Positions 43,009 to 51,268 of a stretch of 64,000 bases of DNA are shown here, piece by piece. A model generated the notes under the pieces. The model was not told the origin of the DNA, did no database searches, and worked only from the letters and a program-made list of their open reading frames with translations. A program made the position numbers and the translations under genes. Source of the stretch: Streptomyces halobius (lineage in GTDB: Bacteria; Actinomycetota; Actinomycetes; Streptomycetales; Streptomycetaceae). The DNA lies in assembly GCF_023277745.1 (NCBI RefSeq), contig NZ_CP086322.1, forward strand, positions 4,154,001-4,218,000. The letters run 5' to 3'. The first letter of the stretch is position 1, and the number at the start of each line of letters is the position of its first letter.

Positions 43009-43589
43009 TTTCCCAGCTCCACGGTGCTGGTACGGACGATCTGCTGCGCCTGCCAGGCCGCGGCGAACAGTGCGTTGGACTCGGCCACTGGCCAGCTGTC
43101 GAGGAGGTCCTGGGCGTCGTCCTCGGTCATTCCCTCGACAGCCTTGCCAGCAGCGTCACGCTCGATGTGCGCGGCCGCGATCAGCGCCGCGGGGAACGTC
43201 TCCGGGTTCCAGGCATCCCCGCCCTCGGCCTGCGCCTCCGTCGGCGGGAACCGCTTGGTCAGCCCGTCCAGCACGGGCCGGGGCAGAGCCTTGAACGTCA
43301 GCGCCAAGGAGACCTCGTCGAACGCCTCCCGAGCCGCCACGAGGTCGTGCTCCGCCCGCTCCGTCTCCGCGCTGGTGGTGCGTTCGGCCTCCGCGTCGGC
43401 CATGCGGCAGCGAGCTACCTCCAGCTTCGCCTGCTCGAGGTGCTTCTTCGCGGCCAGGTCGTCGCAAATCTGCAGGGTGTGCTCCGGGAGCTGCCGGGCA
43501 CGGAGACGAGCCAGCTTGCGGGCCCAATGAGCGTCACGGGCAACAGCGTTCGCGGGCGGTGCAGGGGTGGGACGGGTGGTGCTGGACAT
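43002..43589 (-). CDS. Tail assembly chaperone G, 195 aa
   Basis: Begins MSSTTRPTPAPPANAVARDA and is helical and charged, ending TVELGKD with stop TGA at 43002. It sits between tail tube and tape measure, the canonical chaperone position. Its last codons contain the slippery heptamer. Confidence 0.8.
   Translation of the reverse strand: MSSTTRPTPAPPANAVARDAHWARKLARLRARQLPEHTLQICDDLAAKKHLEQAKLEVARCRMADAEAERTTSAETERAEHDLVAAREAFDEVSLALTFKALPRPVLDGLTKRFPPTEAQAEGGDAWNPETFPAALIAAAHIERDAAGKAVEGMTEDDAQDLLDSWPVAESNALFAAAWQAQQIVRTSTVELGKD
43008..43014 (-). promoter_or_regulatory. Programmed -1 frameshift slippery heptamer GGGAAAA
   Basis: In the G frame the codons are CTG GGA AAA GAC TGA, so the heptamer is correctly phased as G GGA AAA. 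A -1 slip gives AGA CTG ATC... and enters the long downstream frame. The stop lies one codon after the heptamer. Confidence 0.8.
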
Positions 43590-43726
43590 TCAGGACTCCA
43601 CACAGAAGCGCGATGAGGGGGAACGGGTGGGGAGCCCGGCCGGACCGTGGGGCGAGCGCCGGAACGGAGGGGGATGGCGCTGCAACGCGCGCAGACCGGC
43701 CGGGCAGTTCAAGGGCGGCGGCCGGG

Positions 43727-44227
43727 CTACTTCTCGATCTTCGGCTGGGCGCCAGCGGCCGGGATCTCCGCGTCCTGAGTCGGCTTCTCAGTGATCGAGA
43801 AGTTCACGGTGAACTTCGCGGCCTCGTTGTCCGTCGAATAGTTCGGCGACCGGGAGCCGATCCGGACGGGGAAGATGTCCATCGACCGGGAGGTAGGCAC
43901 GTCTCCCTTGCGGAGGAAGACGACCCAGCCGGTGTCGTCTTTCTTCAGCAGCTGCTCGATCTCGTCCGACACCTTGTCCTCGTAGAAGCCGAGGGAAGAG
44001 TCGTCAGCCTGGTCAGTACCGGGGATCTTCGACTCGAATGTGGAGCCCAGGTCAGGGGTCTCAATCGCCTGATTCGACAGCGACCAGCCGTCGATCGCAG
44101 CGATCGCATTGGTGAGGTCGGTGCCGGCGGTCAGCTCTGGACGGGTCGGTACGTGGCCCTGGTCGGCGACCGTCTTCAGCCACAGGACGCGAGTGACACC
44201 GCGCCGCGAATACTTCTTTACCTGCAA
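43727..44227 (-). CDS. Major tail tube protein, about 166 aa
   Basis: The body reads KKYSRRGVTRVLWLKTVADQ, then RPELTAGTDLTNAIAAIDGW and LSNQAIETPDLGSTFESKIP, the standard actinophage tail-tube N-terminal order. Related proteins start with an ATG one or two codons before the KKYSRRG block; here the only start nearby is TTG at 44227, with a weak GGACAG before it, and the frame stays open to 44314. The original start may have been lost when the cargo island inserted. Confidence 0.75.
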   Translation of the reverse strand: MQVKKYSRRGVTRVLWLKTVADQGHVPTRPELTAGTDLTNAIAAIDGWSLSNQAIETPDLGSTFESKIPGTDQADDSSLGFYEDKVSDEIEQLLKKDDTGWVVFLRKGDVPTSRSMDIFPVRIGSRSPNYSTDNEAAKFTVNFSITEKPTQDAEIPAAGAQPKIEK

Positions 44228-44368
44228 GGTCTGCTGTCCGATTCCGGGACGGCAGCCAGACGTACGAGTTGGGGTGGCCCCGTCCCTCGACGACGTGTCG
44301 GGGAACCGGCCCATCCCTGATCGGGTGGGCGTCCGCGCGGGGCCTCCGCGGTGAGGATACGGGCTAGC

Positions 44369-44467
44369 TCAACCAGAGATGGCAAGCCCGAGCCACTGCA
44401 TGTAGATCACCTTACTGTCGGCAAGCGGTACAGCCTCCAGCCAGACCTGCGCCGTCAGGGCCCTTGT
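44369..44467 (-). pseudogene. C-terminal scrap of an unknown phage gene
   Basis: The minus-strand frame reads AQVWLEAVPLADSKVIYMQW then LGLAISG and stops at 44369. It has no start. The composition is protein-like and it lies between the island and tail tube, so it may be the end of a structural gene truncated by the insertion. Confidence 0.3.
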
Positions 44468-44660
44468 CTACTGTGGCCTCATGGATGCGGCGTTGGGCGG
44501 GCGGCCTCTTCACGCCCGCAGCCCCTCACCTGCGGGCCGGGTGCCGCCCGCCGCGAGGACGGTAGTGACGATGGCGTTGGCGTGCGACGAAATGGAGACG
44601 GGGTACAAGCGCATCGCGGACATCATGCGCCTCGTGCTCGCCGTGTTCTTGCATCGCCCT

Positions 44661-44714
44661 TGTCCGGAGGGAGTACATGCAGGTGGACATGGTGGCGCTC
44701 CGCCCGCACAGGCC
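44661..44714 (+). repeat. Left arm of a 50-bp imperfect inverted repeat flanking the cargo
   Basis: GTCCGGAGGGAGTACATG followed by CAGGTGGACA and, more weakly, the next 25 bases match the region around the glycosyltransferase start on the opposite strand (49401-49451). It carries a ribosome site and an ATG whose reading frame (MQVDMVALRPHRP) ends up antisense to the methyltransferase gene, so this is a 5' remnant of a glycosyltransferase-like gene. Confidence 0.55.
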
Positions 44715-44733
44715 CCGCCGGCCGACCCTGCAG

Positions 44734-45309
44734 TCAGCGAGTTGGAGACAGCTCAATAAGAACGACGTCGATCCACCCGAGGCCACCCCACCTCCGGTTC
44801 ACTCGGAAAGGAATACCTTGTGCTTCCAGGTGCGGAACAACCAATTCCCCCTTGGTCCCGTGTGCATCTGGATAGTACTTCACATCATCGATGGCGATCA
44901 GGCTGGGGCGACGCACCATTTCTGTGGCGACTTGATACTCTCTGAAGATGAGAGCGGGATCATTCCCGGAATCCAGAAGGACGAAGTCGAAAGCCCGCCC
45001 TTCCCCCCGAAGACCCTGAAGCGTTTTCACAGAATCATCGTTGATCAACTCTACCTTATCGATCAGACCCGCGGAGTTCAAAACCAATTTCGCTTGCGAG
45101 GTGTTCAGATCGACGGACGCGACGCTCCCGCCATAGTCCCGGACATGCTGAGCAAATGTCAGAGTCGACCAGCCATCAGCGAGACGGTGTCCGGGTGCAG
45201 TATTCCGGATGCACCCGGTTTCCAGCAGATCAAGCCCATTACGCTGGCATACGCTGCGCATACGGGCCAGCTCTTGGACCAGGATGTCAGTCATGGTGGG
45301 GTGCAACAT
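44734..45309 (-). CDS. Class I SAM methyltransferase of the cargo island, about 191 aa
   Basis: Contains GLDLLETGCIRNTAPGHRLA and DGWSTLTFAQHV, an acidic strand with SVDLNTSQAKLVL, then AFDFVLLDSGND and RRPSLIAIDDVKYYPDAHG. This is Methyltransf_24/FkbM-like order with a DD pair. ATG at 45309 was chosen because AGGAG is nine bases upstream; 45318 is too close. Base composition is less GC-rich than its neighbours, a hint of separate origin. Substrate unknown, possibly a sugar given the adjacent glycosyltransferase. Confidence 0.7.
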   Translation of the reverse strand: MLHPTMTDILVQELARMRSVCQRNGLDLLETGCIRNTAPGHRLADGWSTLTFAQHVRDYGGSVASVDLNTSQAKLVLNSAGLIDKVELINDDSVKTLQGLRGEGRAFDFVLLDSGNDPALIFREYQVATEMVRRPSLIAIDDVKYYPDAHGTKGELVVPHLEAQGIPFRVNRRWGGLGWIDVVLIELSPTR

Positions 45310-45321
45310 TTCGGGCATCTC

Positions 45322-45630
45322 CTAGAAATTCGATAGCGGGGCGAGCGGCTGGAATGGGGCCAAGGCAGACTCGGGCCACTCCCAAACCTGCCCAGAGGGA
45401 TAGTCGAGCGTGGTATTGACGGCCGCTTTGCCGTCAGCGCCGCACCAGGACGCGCTCATCTTTCCTGTAGGAACTGCTGGCTGTATTCCTACAGTGCGTC
45501 CTGAGTTCCGGCAGTGCGAGCAGCTGCTGGGATTCCACTCAACAGTGTCCGGCGATCGGTTTCGGGGAGCCTCTCCTTGGAGGCCAACCGGAGTACGCCG
45601 GAAAACGGCGAGTCGTCTGGGATGAGTCAA
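45322..45630 (-). CDS. Small Cys-containing protein upstream of the methyltransferase
   Basis: The protein ends WPESALAPFQPLAPLSNF. It contains WNPSSCSHCRNSGRTVGIQP and KMSASWCGADGKAAVN. The stop TAG overlaps the ribosome site of the methyltransferase gene, suggesting coupling. The start is uncertain (as far as 45630). Function unknown. Confidence 0.45.
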   Translation of the reverse strand: MTHPRRLAVFRRTPVGLQGEAPRNRSPDTVEWNPSSCSHCRNSGRTVGIQPAVPTGKMSASWCGADGKAAVNTTLDYPSGQVWEWPESALAPFQPLAPLSNF

Positions 45631-45639
45631 CGCTCAGAG

Positions 45640-46027
45640 CGCGGCGCACTGTGCCAGGGGGACGGTGCCGCCGGCGGGTCGTCCCTCGGAATGGAGGTGC
45701 TTGATGTGCAAGGGGGCGGGATTTGGTGGGCGTCCGGTCTCAAGATGCATGGGGGGCGTACCCGAGTGACTCTGGAAGGGATGGTCTCGCCCGGCCGACG
45801 CACCTGTTGGGCGGTCGTGTGCAGTCACGGAGCACTGCTGAGGCGGGCCAACCGGACGGCTGATGAACCGCTTGAACCGCCATCAACAGTTGAAGCGTGA
45901 ACGGTCATCGAACAGCTGGAACCGGCTCTCGGAGGCGCGGCCTCCGGCATCTCCCCGCCGCAAGGAAGCGGGCGGGCCTCACGAAAGCGAATGACTGCGT
46001 TCCGTCGCATTTCAGGGAGGAGAGATC
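45640..46027. other. Divergent intergenic region before the ricin/RCC1 gene
   Basis: No gene supported. It separates the leftward small-protein/methyltransferase pair from the rightward lectin gene and presumably contains both promoters. Confidence 0.35.
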
Positions 46028-48130
46028 ATGACAACAGCGCCCGCACAAAAGACGCTTCCGAAAACTCCCGTCAGAATCACGAGCGTGCTGAGCGGCTTTG
46101 CCCTGGACGTCGAGGATGGGTCCCGGGAGGGCCAGGCGGCTGTCATTCAGTCGTCGGCTCCGGACACCGAGCACCAGCACTGGCGGTTCATCGCCGTGGG
46201 AGACGACCAGTATCGCATCGAGAACGAGTACAGCGGCGGTGTTCTCGACACCAAGGGTGCCTCCGAGGCCGAGGGAGCACCGGTCATCCAGCTCGGGTGG
46301 CAGGCTCGGGATACCCAGCGGTGGCAGATCGTTCCTGTGGCGGACGGACAGTACCGGATTGAGAACGTCGACAGCCACAAGGACATCGACGTCAAGACGT
46401 CGAAAGACAAGGCACCGGTCATCCTGGAAAAGCCACATGAGGGTGAAGATCAGATGTGGCGAATCGACCCGGTCGAGGAGCCTGTCCAGGTGGGGACGGT
46501 GCTGACCTGGGGGCAAAACACGTACTCCCAGCTCGGCACAGGTCCCGACCCCGACAGGAACACGCCTGCGCAGGTGAAGATCGACGCCTCTCTGCCCCTC
46601 GACCGGGTCAAGGCTCTCGCCAATGCCAGCTTCCACAGTCTGGCGCTGCTGGAAGACGGCACAGTCCGTGCGTGGGGGAACAACGGTGAAGGCGGACTTG
46701 GCGACGGCAGCCGCCAGGCCAAGAACGTCCCCGTAGCGGTGCTGGCCCGCCCCGGCGGTGAGCAGCTCAAGGGGGTCAAGGCCATCGCCACCGGGAGCTA
46801 CTACGGCTGGGGCCACAGCCTGGCGCTGCTGGAGGACGGCACGGTGCGCGCCTGGGGGTACGGCGACTATGGCCAACTCGGTTACGGCGCCAAAGACAAC
46901 CAGTTCACGCCGGTAGCGGTGAAGGTTGACAAGAACACGGAGCTGTCCGGAGTCAAGGCCATCGCGGGGCCCATGGTCGAGCAGTACAACTGGGAGGGGA
47001 TGTTCAGCCTGGCGCTGCTGAAAAATGGCACGGTACGGTCCTGGGGCTACAACTACTACAACTCTCTCGGCGACGGCTCCGCCGACACCCGACTCATGCC
47101 GGTCACGGTGGTGGTCGACAAAGGCAAGCCCCTCACCGGGGTCAAGGCCCTTGCCGCAGGCGCCCACCATTGCCTGGCGTTGCTGGAGGACGGCACGGTG
47201 CGTGCCTGGGGGTACAACGACTTTGGCCAGCTGGGCAATGGCAACCAATCTGCACAGGCCTTTGCGGTGCCGGTGACGATCAACGACAAGGGTGACCCCC
47301 TCACCGGGGTCGAGGCCATCGCGGCCGGCGGCAAGTTCAGTCTGGCCCTGATGAAGGACGGCACCGTACGGGCCTGGGGGCGCAACAACGATGGCCAGCT
47401 AGGCATCGACAGCATCGAAGACCGCAGCAAGAGGCCGGTCGTGGTGAAGATGGCCAAGAACGGCGCACCTCTCAGAGGGGTCAAGGCCCTTGCCGCAGGG
47501 GCCTACCACAGCATGGCGTTGCTGGAAGACGGCACGCTGCGGGCCTGGGGACGCAACGCACATGGCCAGCTCGGGATCGGCGAGACCACCACCAACGAGA
47601 AGACGCCGGTGGTGGTCCGGTTCACGAAGGGCGGCGAGCCGCTCAACGCAGTCACAGCCATCGCCGCCGGTGCCTACCACAGCATGGCGATTCGCGGCGT
47701 CTCCCTGTCGATATCGCCGGCTGTGCCGCCGGACCAGACGCTGACACTGGCCGGCGAAGTCGGCTACCCGGGTGTGCACCTGGCCGCCGAAGGCACGGTC
47801 TCTGCGGCGCAGAGCGTCCGTGTGACCCTGCCCCAGGGGAAGGGTCTGCGGTTCGTCGCTCAGGGAGGTCCCGCCGGCCACATGCTGACCGTCATGGACC
47901 CTGTTCGAGGCATAAACCACTTCCCGGGGAACCTGTCGACGGACGGGCAGACCCTCACGTTCAACAACGTCGACCTGGCCCTGCCGCAAAGGGGCTCGTG
48001 GTCCAGGGCATGGGTCGCGGTGAAAGCCTCCCCCGACGCCCTCCTGGGAGACACGAACCTGACCTTCCAGATAGGTGACCGAACCGGCCCCTCCACGCCT
48101 ATCCACGTCGTGGACCAGACGGCCGAGTGA
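46028..48130 (+). CDS. Ricin-type lectin fused to RCC1 beta-propeller, 700 aa
   Basis: Residues about 12-150 form a beta-trefoil with three QxW-like motifs (HQHWRF, QRWQI, DQMWRI). Residues about 155-555 hold RCC1 repeats, each with SLALLEDGTVRAWG followed by YGQLG or NGQLG (seven recognisable). A beta-sandwich C-terminal domain follows (about 560-700). No signal peptide, lipobox or sortase signal is present. A GGAGGAGAG ribosome site precedes ATG at 46028. It probably binds a carbohydrate or protein; the role in a tail cluster is open (decoration, adhesion or unrelated cargo). Confidence 0.8.
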   Translation: MTTAPAQKTLPKTPVRITSVLSGFALDVEDGSREGQAAVIQSSAPDTEHQHWRFIAVGDDQYRIENEYSGGVLDTKGASEAEGAPVIQLGWQARDTQRWQIVPVADGQYRIENVDSHKDIDVKTSKDKAPVILEKPHEGEDQMWRIDPVEEPVQVGTVLTWGQNTYSQLGTGPDPDRNTPAQVKIDASLPLDRVKALANASFHSLALLEDGTVRAWGNNGEGGLGDGSRQAKNVPVAVLARPGGEQLKGVKAIATGSYYGWGHSLALLEDGTVRAWGYGDYGQLGYGAKDNQFTPVAVKVDKNTELSGVKAIAGPMVEQYNWEGMFSLALLKNGTVRSWGYNYYNSLGDGSADTRLMPVTVVVDKGKPLTGVKALAAGAHHCLALLEDGTVRAWGYNDFGQLGNGNQSAQAFAVPVTINDKGDPLTGVEAIAAGGKFSLALMKDGTVRAWGRNNDGQLGIDSIEDRSKRPVVVKMAKNGAPLRGVKALAAGAYHSMALLEDGTLRAWGRNAHGQLGIGETTTNEKTPVVVRFTKGGEPLNAVTAIAAGAYHSMAIRGVSLSISPAVPPDQTLTLAGEVGYPGVHLAAEGTVSAAQSVRVTLPQGKGLRFVAQGGPAGHMLTVMDPVRGINHFPGNLSTDGQTLTFNNVDLALPQRGSWSRAWVAVKASPDALLGDTNLTFQIGDRTGPSTPIHVVDQTAE

Positions 48131-48173
48131 CGGTCAGGCCCTTTCCTCACAGGGGTGCTCGCCACGACAGACA

Positions 48174-48230
48174 CCCCGCCCGCACGGGCCCGAGCCGCGG
48201 CAAGGCCGTGGCCCGTGCGGGCGGGCGGGG
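48174..48230 (+). terminator. Strong GC-rich hairpin after the lectin gene
   Basis: The left arm CCCCGCCCGCACGGGC (48174-48189) pairs with GCCCGTGCGGGCGGG (48211-48225), with about 20 bases between. It lies between convergent genes, so it may serve both. No T-run follows. Confidence 0.65.
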
Positions 48231-48317
48231 CCGCACCACGACACCGGTGTCCAGGGCAGCGCGTTCAGTGCGGGTCGGGCACGCCGGACTGGGGCCACAA
48301 ATGTGTGGCTGTCCGCG

Positions 48318-49436
48318 CTACCGCACGTGTCCGTCGTCGCGAGGCCGGCCGTCTACACCGTCTGCTGGGAAGGATGTCCGTCGCTTTGCGTCGCGCAACG
48401 ACTCGACGGCGTCGCACCAGACGTCGAGATCGCGGTTCGCGCTCAGTTCGTCGGAGCGCGCCTTGGCCCGGCGGGAGGCCTTTTCCCAGTTCTTCGGGTC
48501 CCGCAAGGACCTCAGGGCGTGGGTCCATGCGTTCAGGTCGTCGCGGTAGGCGAAGATGCCCGCCTCGCCGAGCGACTCGACCAGCCCGGGGGTGGGGTGG
48601 GCGATCACGGGAATGCCGGACGCGAACGCCTCCACCGCCACCCGCCCCCAGGACTCGTAGATACTGGGCATGAGGATGACGCGCGAGCGGGCGTAGACGT
48701 GTGTGCGCATCTGGTCTCCGGCCACTCCGTCGACGACTTCGCAGTTCAGTAGTTGTGTCGGTGGCGGGATCTGCTGCCCGTAGGCGCCCCGGACACCGAG
48801 GAATTGCCACTCCGGCGTCCACGCGGCGATCTGCCAGAAGATGTCACCGCCTTTGTCGGGGTTCAGGTTGACCAGGGTCGCGCAGTCGCCCGGCTCGGTG
48901 CGGTACTCGTCCGCGATCACGGGAGGACGGATGACGATCGTGCGCCTGGGCAGGAACTCCCGGGGGAACCGCGCATAGTAGATCTCACCGTCCCGCCGGA
49001 TCCACTCGCTGTTGTAGACCACGAGATCGGCTCCCGCCGCATTGTGGAAAGTGGTGGCGAAGTTGTCGTGACAGATCACGACTGTGGGGATCTGACGGAC
49101 TCGGGCAAGGCCTGCAACAAGAGGGACGTTCTCGAAGTGGGACAGGAGCACGTCCGCCTTCTGGGCCTCGGAGGCGAAGTCGGCGCCTTGCTGATAGGGG
49201 ACGACGCGCACTCCGTCGATGTCGTAGCTCTTGTCCATGCTGCCGGGATGCGACAGCCAGACCGTTACCCGGTGGCCGCGCGCGCTCAGGGGGCGAAGCA
49301 TGGAGTGCAGCATCCACTCGGATCCCGCGTTGTGGGCGGGGGGATATCCGTACACCCGAGCCACGATGGACAAGCTCCGCGACGTGCTGAGCGCGAGGGG
49401 CCTGTGCGGACGGGACGCTGCCGTGTCCACCTGCAT
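48318..49436 (-). CDS. GT4-type glycosyltransferase, 372 aa
   Basis: GT-B fold: N-terminal VYGYPPAHNAGSEWMLHSML (acceptor-side loop), then ENVPLVAGLARVRQIPTVVI, and a C-terminal donor site with VILMPSIYESWGRVAVEAFA and GIPVIAHPTPGLVESLG. These are family GT4 signatures (EsWG...vEAmA). A strong GGAGGGAGTAC site precedes ATG at 49436. The target glycan is unknown; modification of a tail or surface polymer is possible. Confidence 0.8.
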   Translation of the reverse strand: MQVDTAASRPHRPLALSTSRSLSIVARVYGYPPAHNAGSEWMLHSMLRPLSARGHRVTVWLSHPGSMDKSYDIDGVRVVPYQQGADFASEAQKADVLLSHFENVPLVAGLARVRQIPTVVICHDNFATTFHNAAGADLVVYNSEWIRRDGEIYYARFPREFLPRRTIVIRPPVIADEYRTEPGDCATLVNLNPDKGGDIFWQIAAWTPEWQFLGVRGAYGQQIPPPTQLLNCEVVDGVAGDQMRTHVYARSRVILMPSIYESWGRVAVEAFASGIPVIAHPTPGLVESLGEAGIFAYRDDLNAWTHALRSLRDPKNWEKASRRAKARSDELSANRDLDVWCDAVESLRDAKRRTSFPADGVDGRPRDDGHVR

Positions 49437-49451
49437 GTACTCCCTCCGGAC
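49401..49451 (-). repeat. Right arm of the inverted repeat flanking the cargo
   Basis: On the minus strand this repeats the left arm at 44661-44714 across the ribosome site, ATG and first codons of the glycosyltransferase gene. Identity is near-complete for about 28 bases and patchy for the next 25. Confidence 0.55.
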
Positions 49452-50172
49452 GACGATACGAGAACGAGGCGCGCACGAAAGGGCTGATACGGTCTCCCAC
49501 TTGGAAGCTCATGCGCCGGTGCAGGAGTACCGCATCCCTTGATCTTCACGCCCAGCGGGAGGCGGTCCGGCCGTCGTAGCGGAACTCGGAGTCCCACACG
49601 GCGCAGCGATGTGCGCAGCCGAGGCCCCGGACGCCGGTCCATCCCAGGCCCACGACCTGCCGTTGCCCCGGGGTCTCACGGGAGTAGTCACGCTTGGCTC
49701 CTCCTTGCCGAAAAGGCTCGCGTGGTCCAGCCCTCCCAAAGACACACGTCGTCGCAGGAACCGACGTCACGACCAAGCAGCACGCCGGTGACCGGCATGC
49801 TGCAGTGTGTTCCCTGCCGCCCTCTCGGTAACGGACTCACGTCCAGTCCCACATAGCCCCACAGCTTCCGCAAGTGATGAACAACCACCCGAGTGAGGTA
49901 CTTCGTGATCCCCAGATGCACCTCCATCTTGCCTTTCATGCGGATGCGGTCAAACGTCATGAGCGGGCCAACCAGGCGGCCAGAGCGGACGCCGCGGTGC
50001 TACCGGTGAACTGCCGCCTAGATGAATGAGTCCGATGTCTGGGCGGGCCGCGACTATGGCGAAGGAAGCCCGTTGGCTCGTGTGTGACGACAAACCTGGA
50101 CGCCCTGCGGCCGATATCCCCAACAGGGGCCGGTACCGCGCACCTCTACCAATTGGGTCAGGCGGGCTTGAC
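49452..50172. other. Poorly coding stretch between glycosyltransferase and tail terminator
   Basis: Apart from a possible 90-aa minus frame (49688-49960) no gene was recognised. A minus frame near 49546-49700 reads QRQVVGLGWTGVRGLGCAHR and may be a remnant. Confidence 0.35.
49688..49960 (-). CDS. Possible small protein, 90 aa
   Basis: ATG at 49960 gives MTFDRIRMKGKMEVHLGITK followed by a hydrophobic-basic stretch; the rest is less protein-like. No ribosome site or neighbour overlap supports it. Confidence 0.3.
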   Translation of the reverse strand: MTFDRIRMKGKMEVHLGITKYLTRVVVHHLRKLWGYVGLDVSPLPRGRQGTHCSMPVTGVLLGRDVGSCDDVCLWEGWTTRAFSARRSQA

Positions 50173-50191
50173 GCCGTCCGAGTCGGACGGC
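50173..50191. terminator. Perfect 9-bp-arm palindrome after the tail terminator gene
   Basis: GCCGTCCGAGTCGGACGGC has arms GCCGTCCGA and TCGGACGGC around one base. It lies 15 bp past the stop of the 142-aa gene and may be a terminator or the insertion boundary of the cargo. Confidence 0.4.
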
Positions 50192-50205
50192 AGGAGAGTC
50201 AGGTC

Positions 50206-50634
50206 TTACCCGGTGGCGCTCAGCCGGTATCGCTGGGAGCTGGTCACCACGCCCTGGGCGGAGGCGGTGGTGTCGGTGCCGTCGTCGGCATCCAGCTCGC
50301 GCCCCCACACATCAACTCCGGGTATCTCCAGCGGATACCGCCAGGCGCCCGACGGCACGCGCTCCAGGACGGCTCGACGCCCCCGGTCAGCCATCCACTC
50401 CGCCTGATCGGTACGGCCGGCGACCGAGGTCAGCTGATAGACGAGTTCGGCATCCTCTGACGCATCCGCCAGCGGCGCACCGCCCAACGGTCCGCCGAGC
50501 GGATACAGCACCGTGTACGGCACCTCCGCAGGCTGCCCGTTCACCAACGGCAGCGCGCCGAGACCGCACGGTCGGCCCGTCGCCTTCACGATCAGGTGTT
50601 GGAGCGCGTCGGACACTGGCGCGCGGTCGATCAT
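50206..50634 (-). CDS. Tail terminator-like protein, 142 aa
   Basis: Begins MIDRAPVSDALQHLIVKATG. It has PYTVLYPLGGPLGGAPLADA and ELVYQLTSVAGRTDQAEWMA, the typical order of siphophage tail terminator (gpU-like) proteins. ATG overlaps the previous stop. It would normally be followed directly by the tail tube gene, which here lies 6 kb away. Confidence 0.65.
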   Translation of the reverse strand: MIDRAPVSDALQHLIVKATGRPCGLGALPLVNGQPAEVPYTVLYPLGGPLGGAPLADASEDAELVYQLTSVAGRTDQAEWMADRGRRAVLERVPSGAWRYPLEIPGVDVWGRELDADDGTDTTASAQGVVTSSQRYRLSATG

Positions 50635-50870
50635 TCGCCGTCCTCGGTGAAGAACGCGGCAGCGGGCCCTTCGATGGACAGCGCGCCGTAGCGGCACAGG
50701 CCCAGCGCATCCCACTCCGGCATGCCGGGAGTTGTCAGCACGGACAGGGACCGCTCACCTTCGTCGTCCAGCACCTCGGCGACGACAACCGCTCGGGCCA
50801 GCATGCTCCGCTCGTGCTCGGCCAGGACCTCGGCGAGCGACTGCTCCAAGTCCACGGTCAGCGCACTCAC
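50631..50870 (-). CDS. Small connector-region protein, 79 aa
   Basis: Begins MSALTVDLEQSLAEVLAEHE, with a beta-rich remainder. It overlaps both neighbours by four bases. Found between HK97 gp10-like and terminator genes; function unknown. Confidence 0.6.
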   Translation of the reverse strand: MSALTVDLEQSLAEVLAEHERSMLARAVVVAEVLDDEGERSLSVLTTPGMPEWDALGLCRYGALSIEGPAAAFFTEDGE

Positions 50871-51268
50871 AGCGCCTCCGTCACCGCGTGCCCGAGAGCC
50901 CGCACCAGTGCTGGACCGGTCTGGTCAACAGCCGGTCCCAGGTGCGGATAAGGCGGCTGGTTGAAGTGCCGACCGAGGCTGTCGACGCCGACGAAGCCGA
51001 ACTCCAGACGCCGAGCCTGCCGTGCCGCAGTACCCACCTCGGCAACCACAACGGGACCCGAGCGGTGCACGTCGCTCATCCACGAAGCCCGGTACTTGCC
51101 AGTGACCACGCGGGGACCAGGGCGCCCTGACGCATTGTGCTGCACACGCTTCACCAGAGCCTGGGCACTGTGCCGCATCACCGTCTCCGTCGCCGACAGC
51201 GAACGCAGCGCCCCGCGGTCCAAAGCCGAAGCCAACGCTCCCGCGTCCGTGAACACGCCGCCACTCAC
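50867..51268 (-). CDS. HK97 gp10-like tail-completion protein, 133 aa
   Basis: Contains VMRHSAQALVKRVQHNASGR, then PRVVTGKYRASWMSDVHR and ARRLEFGFVGVDSLGRHFNQ. This matches the gp10-like family: helix, TG.Y..S strand, then the E-x-G and PHP-like loop. GTG at 51268 overlaps the upstream TGA. Confidence 0.75.
   Translation of the reverse strand: MSGGVFTDAGALASALDRGALRSLSATETVMRHSAQALVKRVQHNASGRPGPRVVTGKYRASWMSDVHRSGPVVVAEVGTAARQARRLEFGFVGVDSLGRHFNQPPYPHLGPAVDQTGPALVRALGHAVTEAL

Noticed and set aside
44481..44759. Rightward 92-codon frame left of the methyltransferase
   Set aside because: It includes the remnant glycosyltransferase start in another frame and has no homology-like features.
45514..45900. 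129-codon rightward open frame
   Set aside because: Composition is not protein-like, no ribosome site, and it overlaps a better-supported minus-strand gene at its left.
50080..50172. A tRNA-like stretch on the minus strand with a CCAATTGGTAGAGG D-arm-like run
   Set aside because: No acceptor stem, anticodon stem or T arm could be paired around it.
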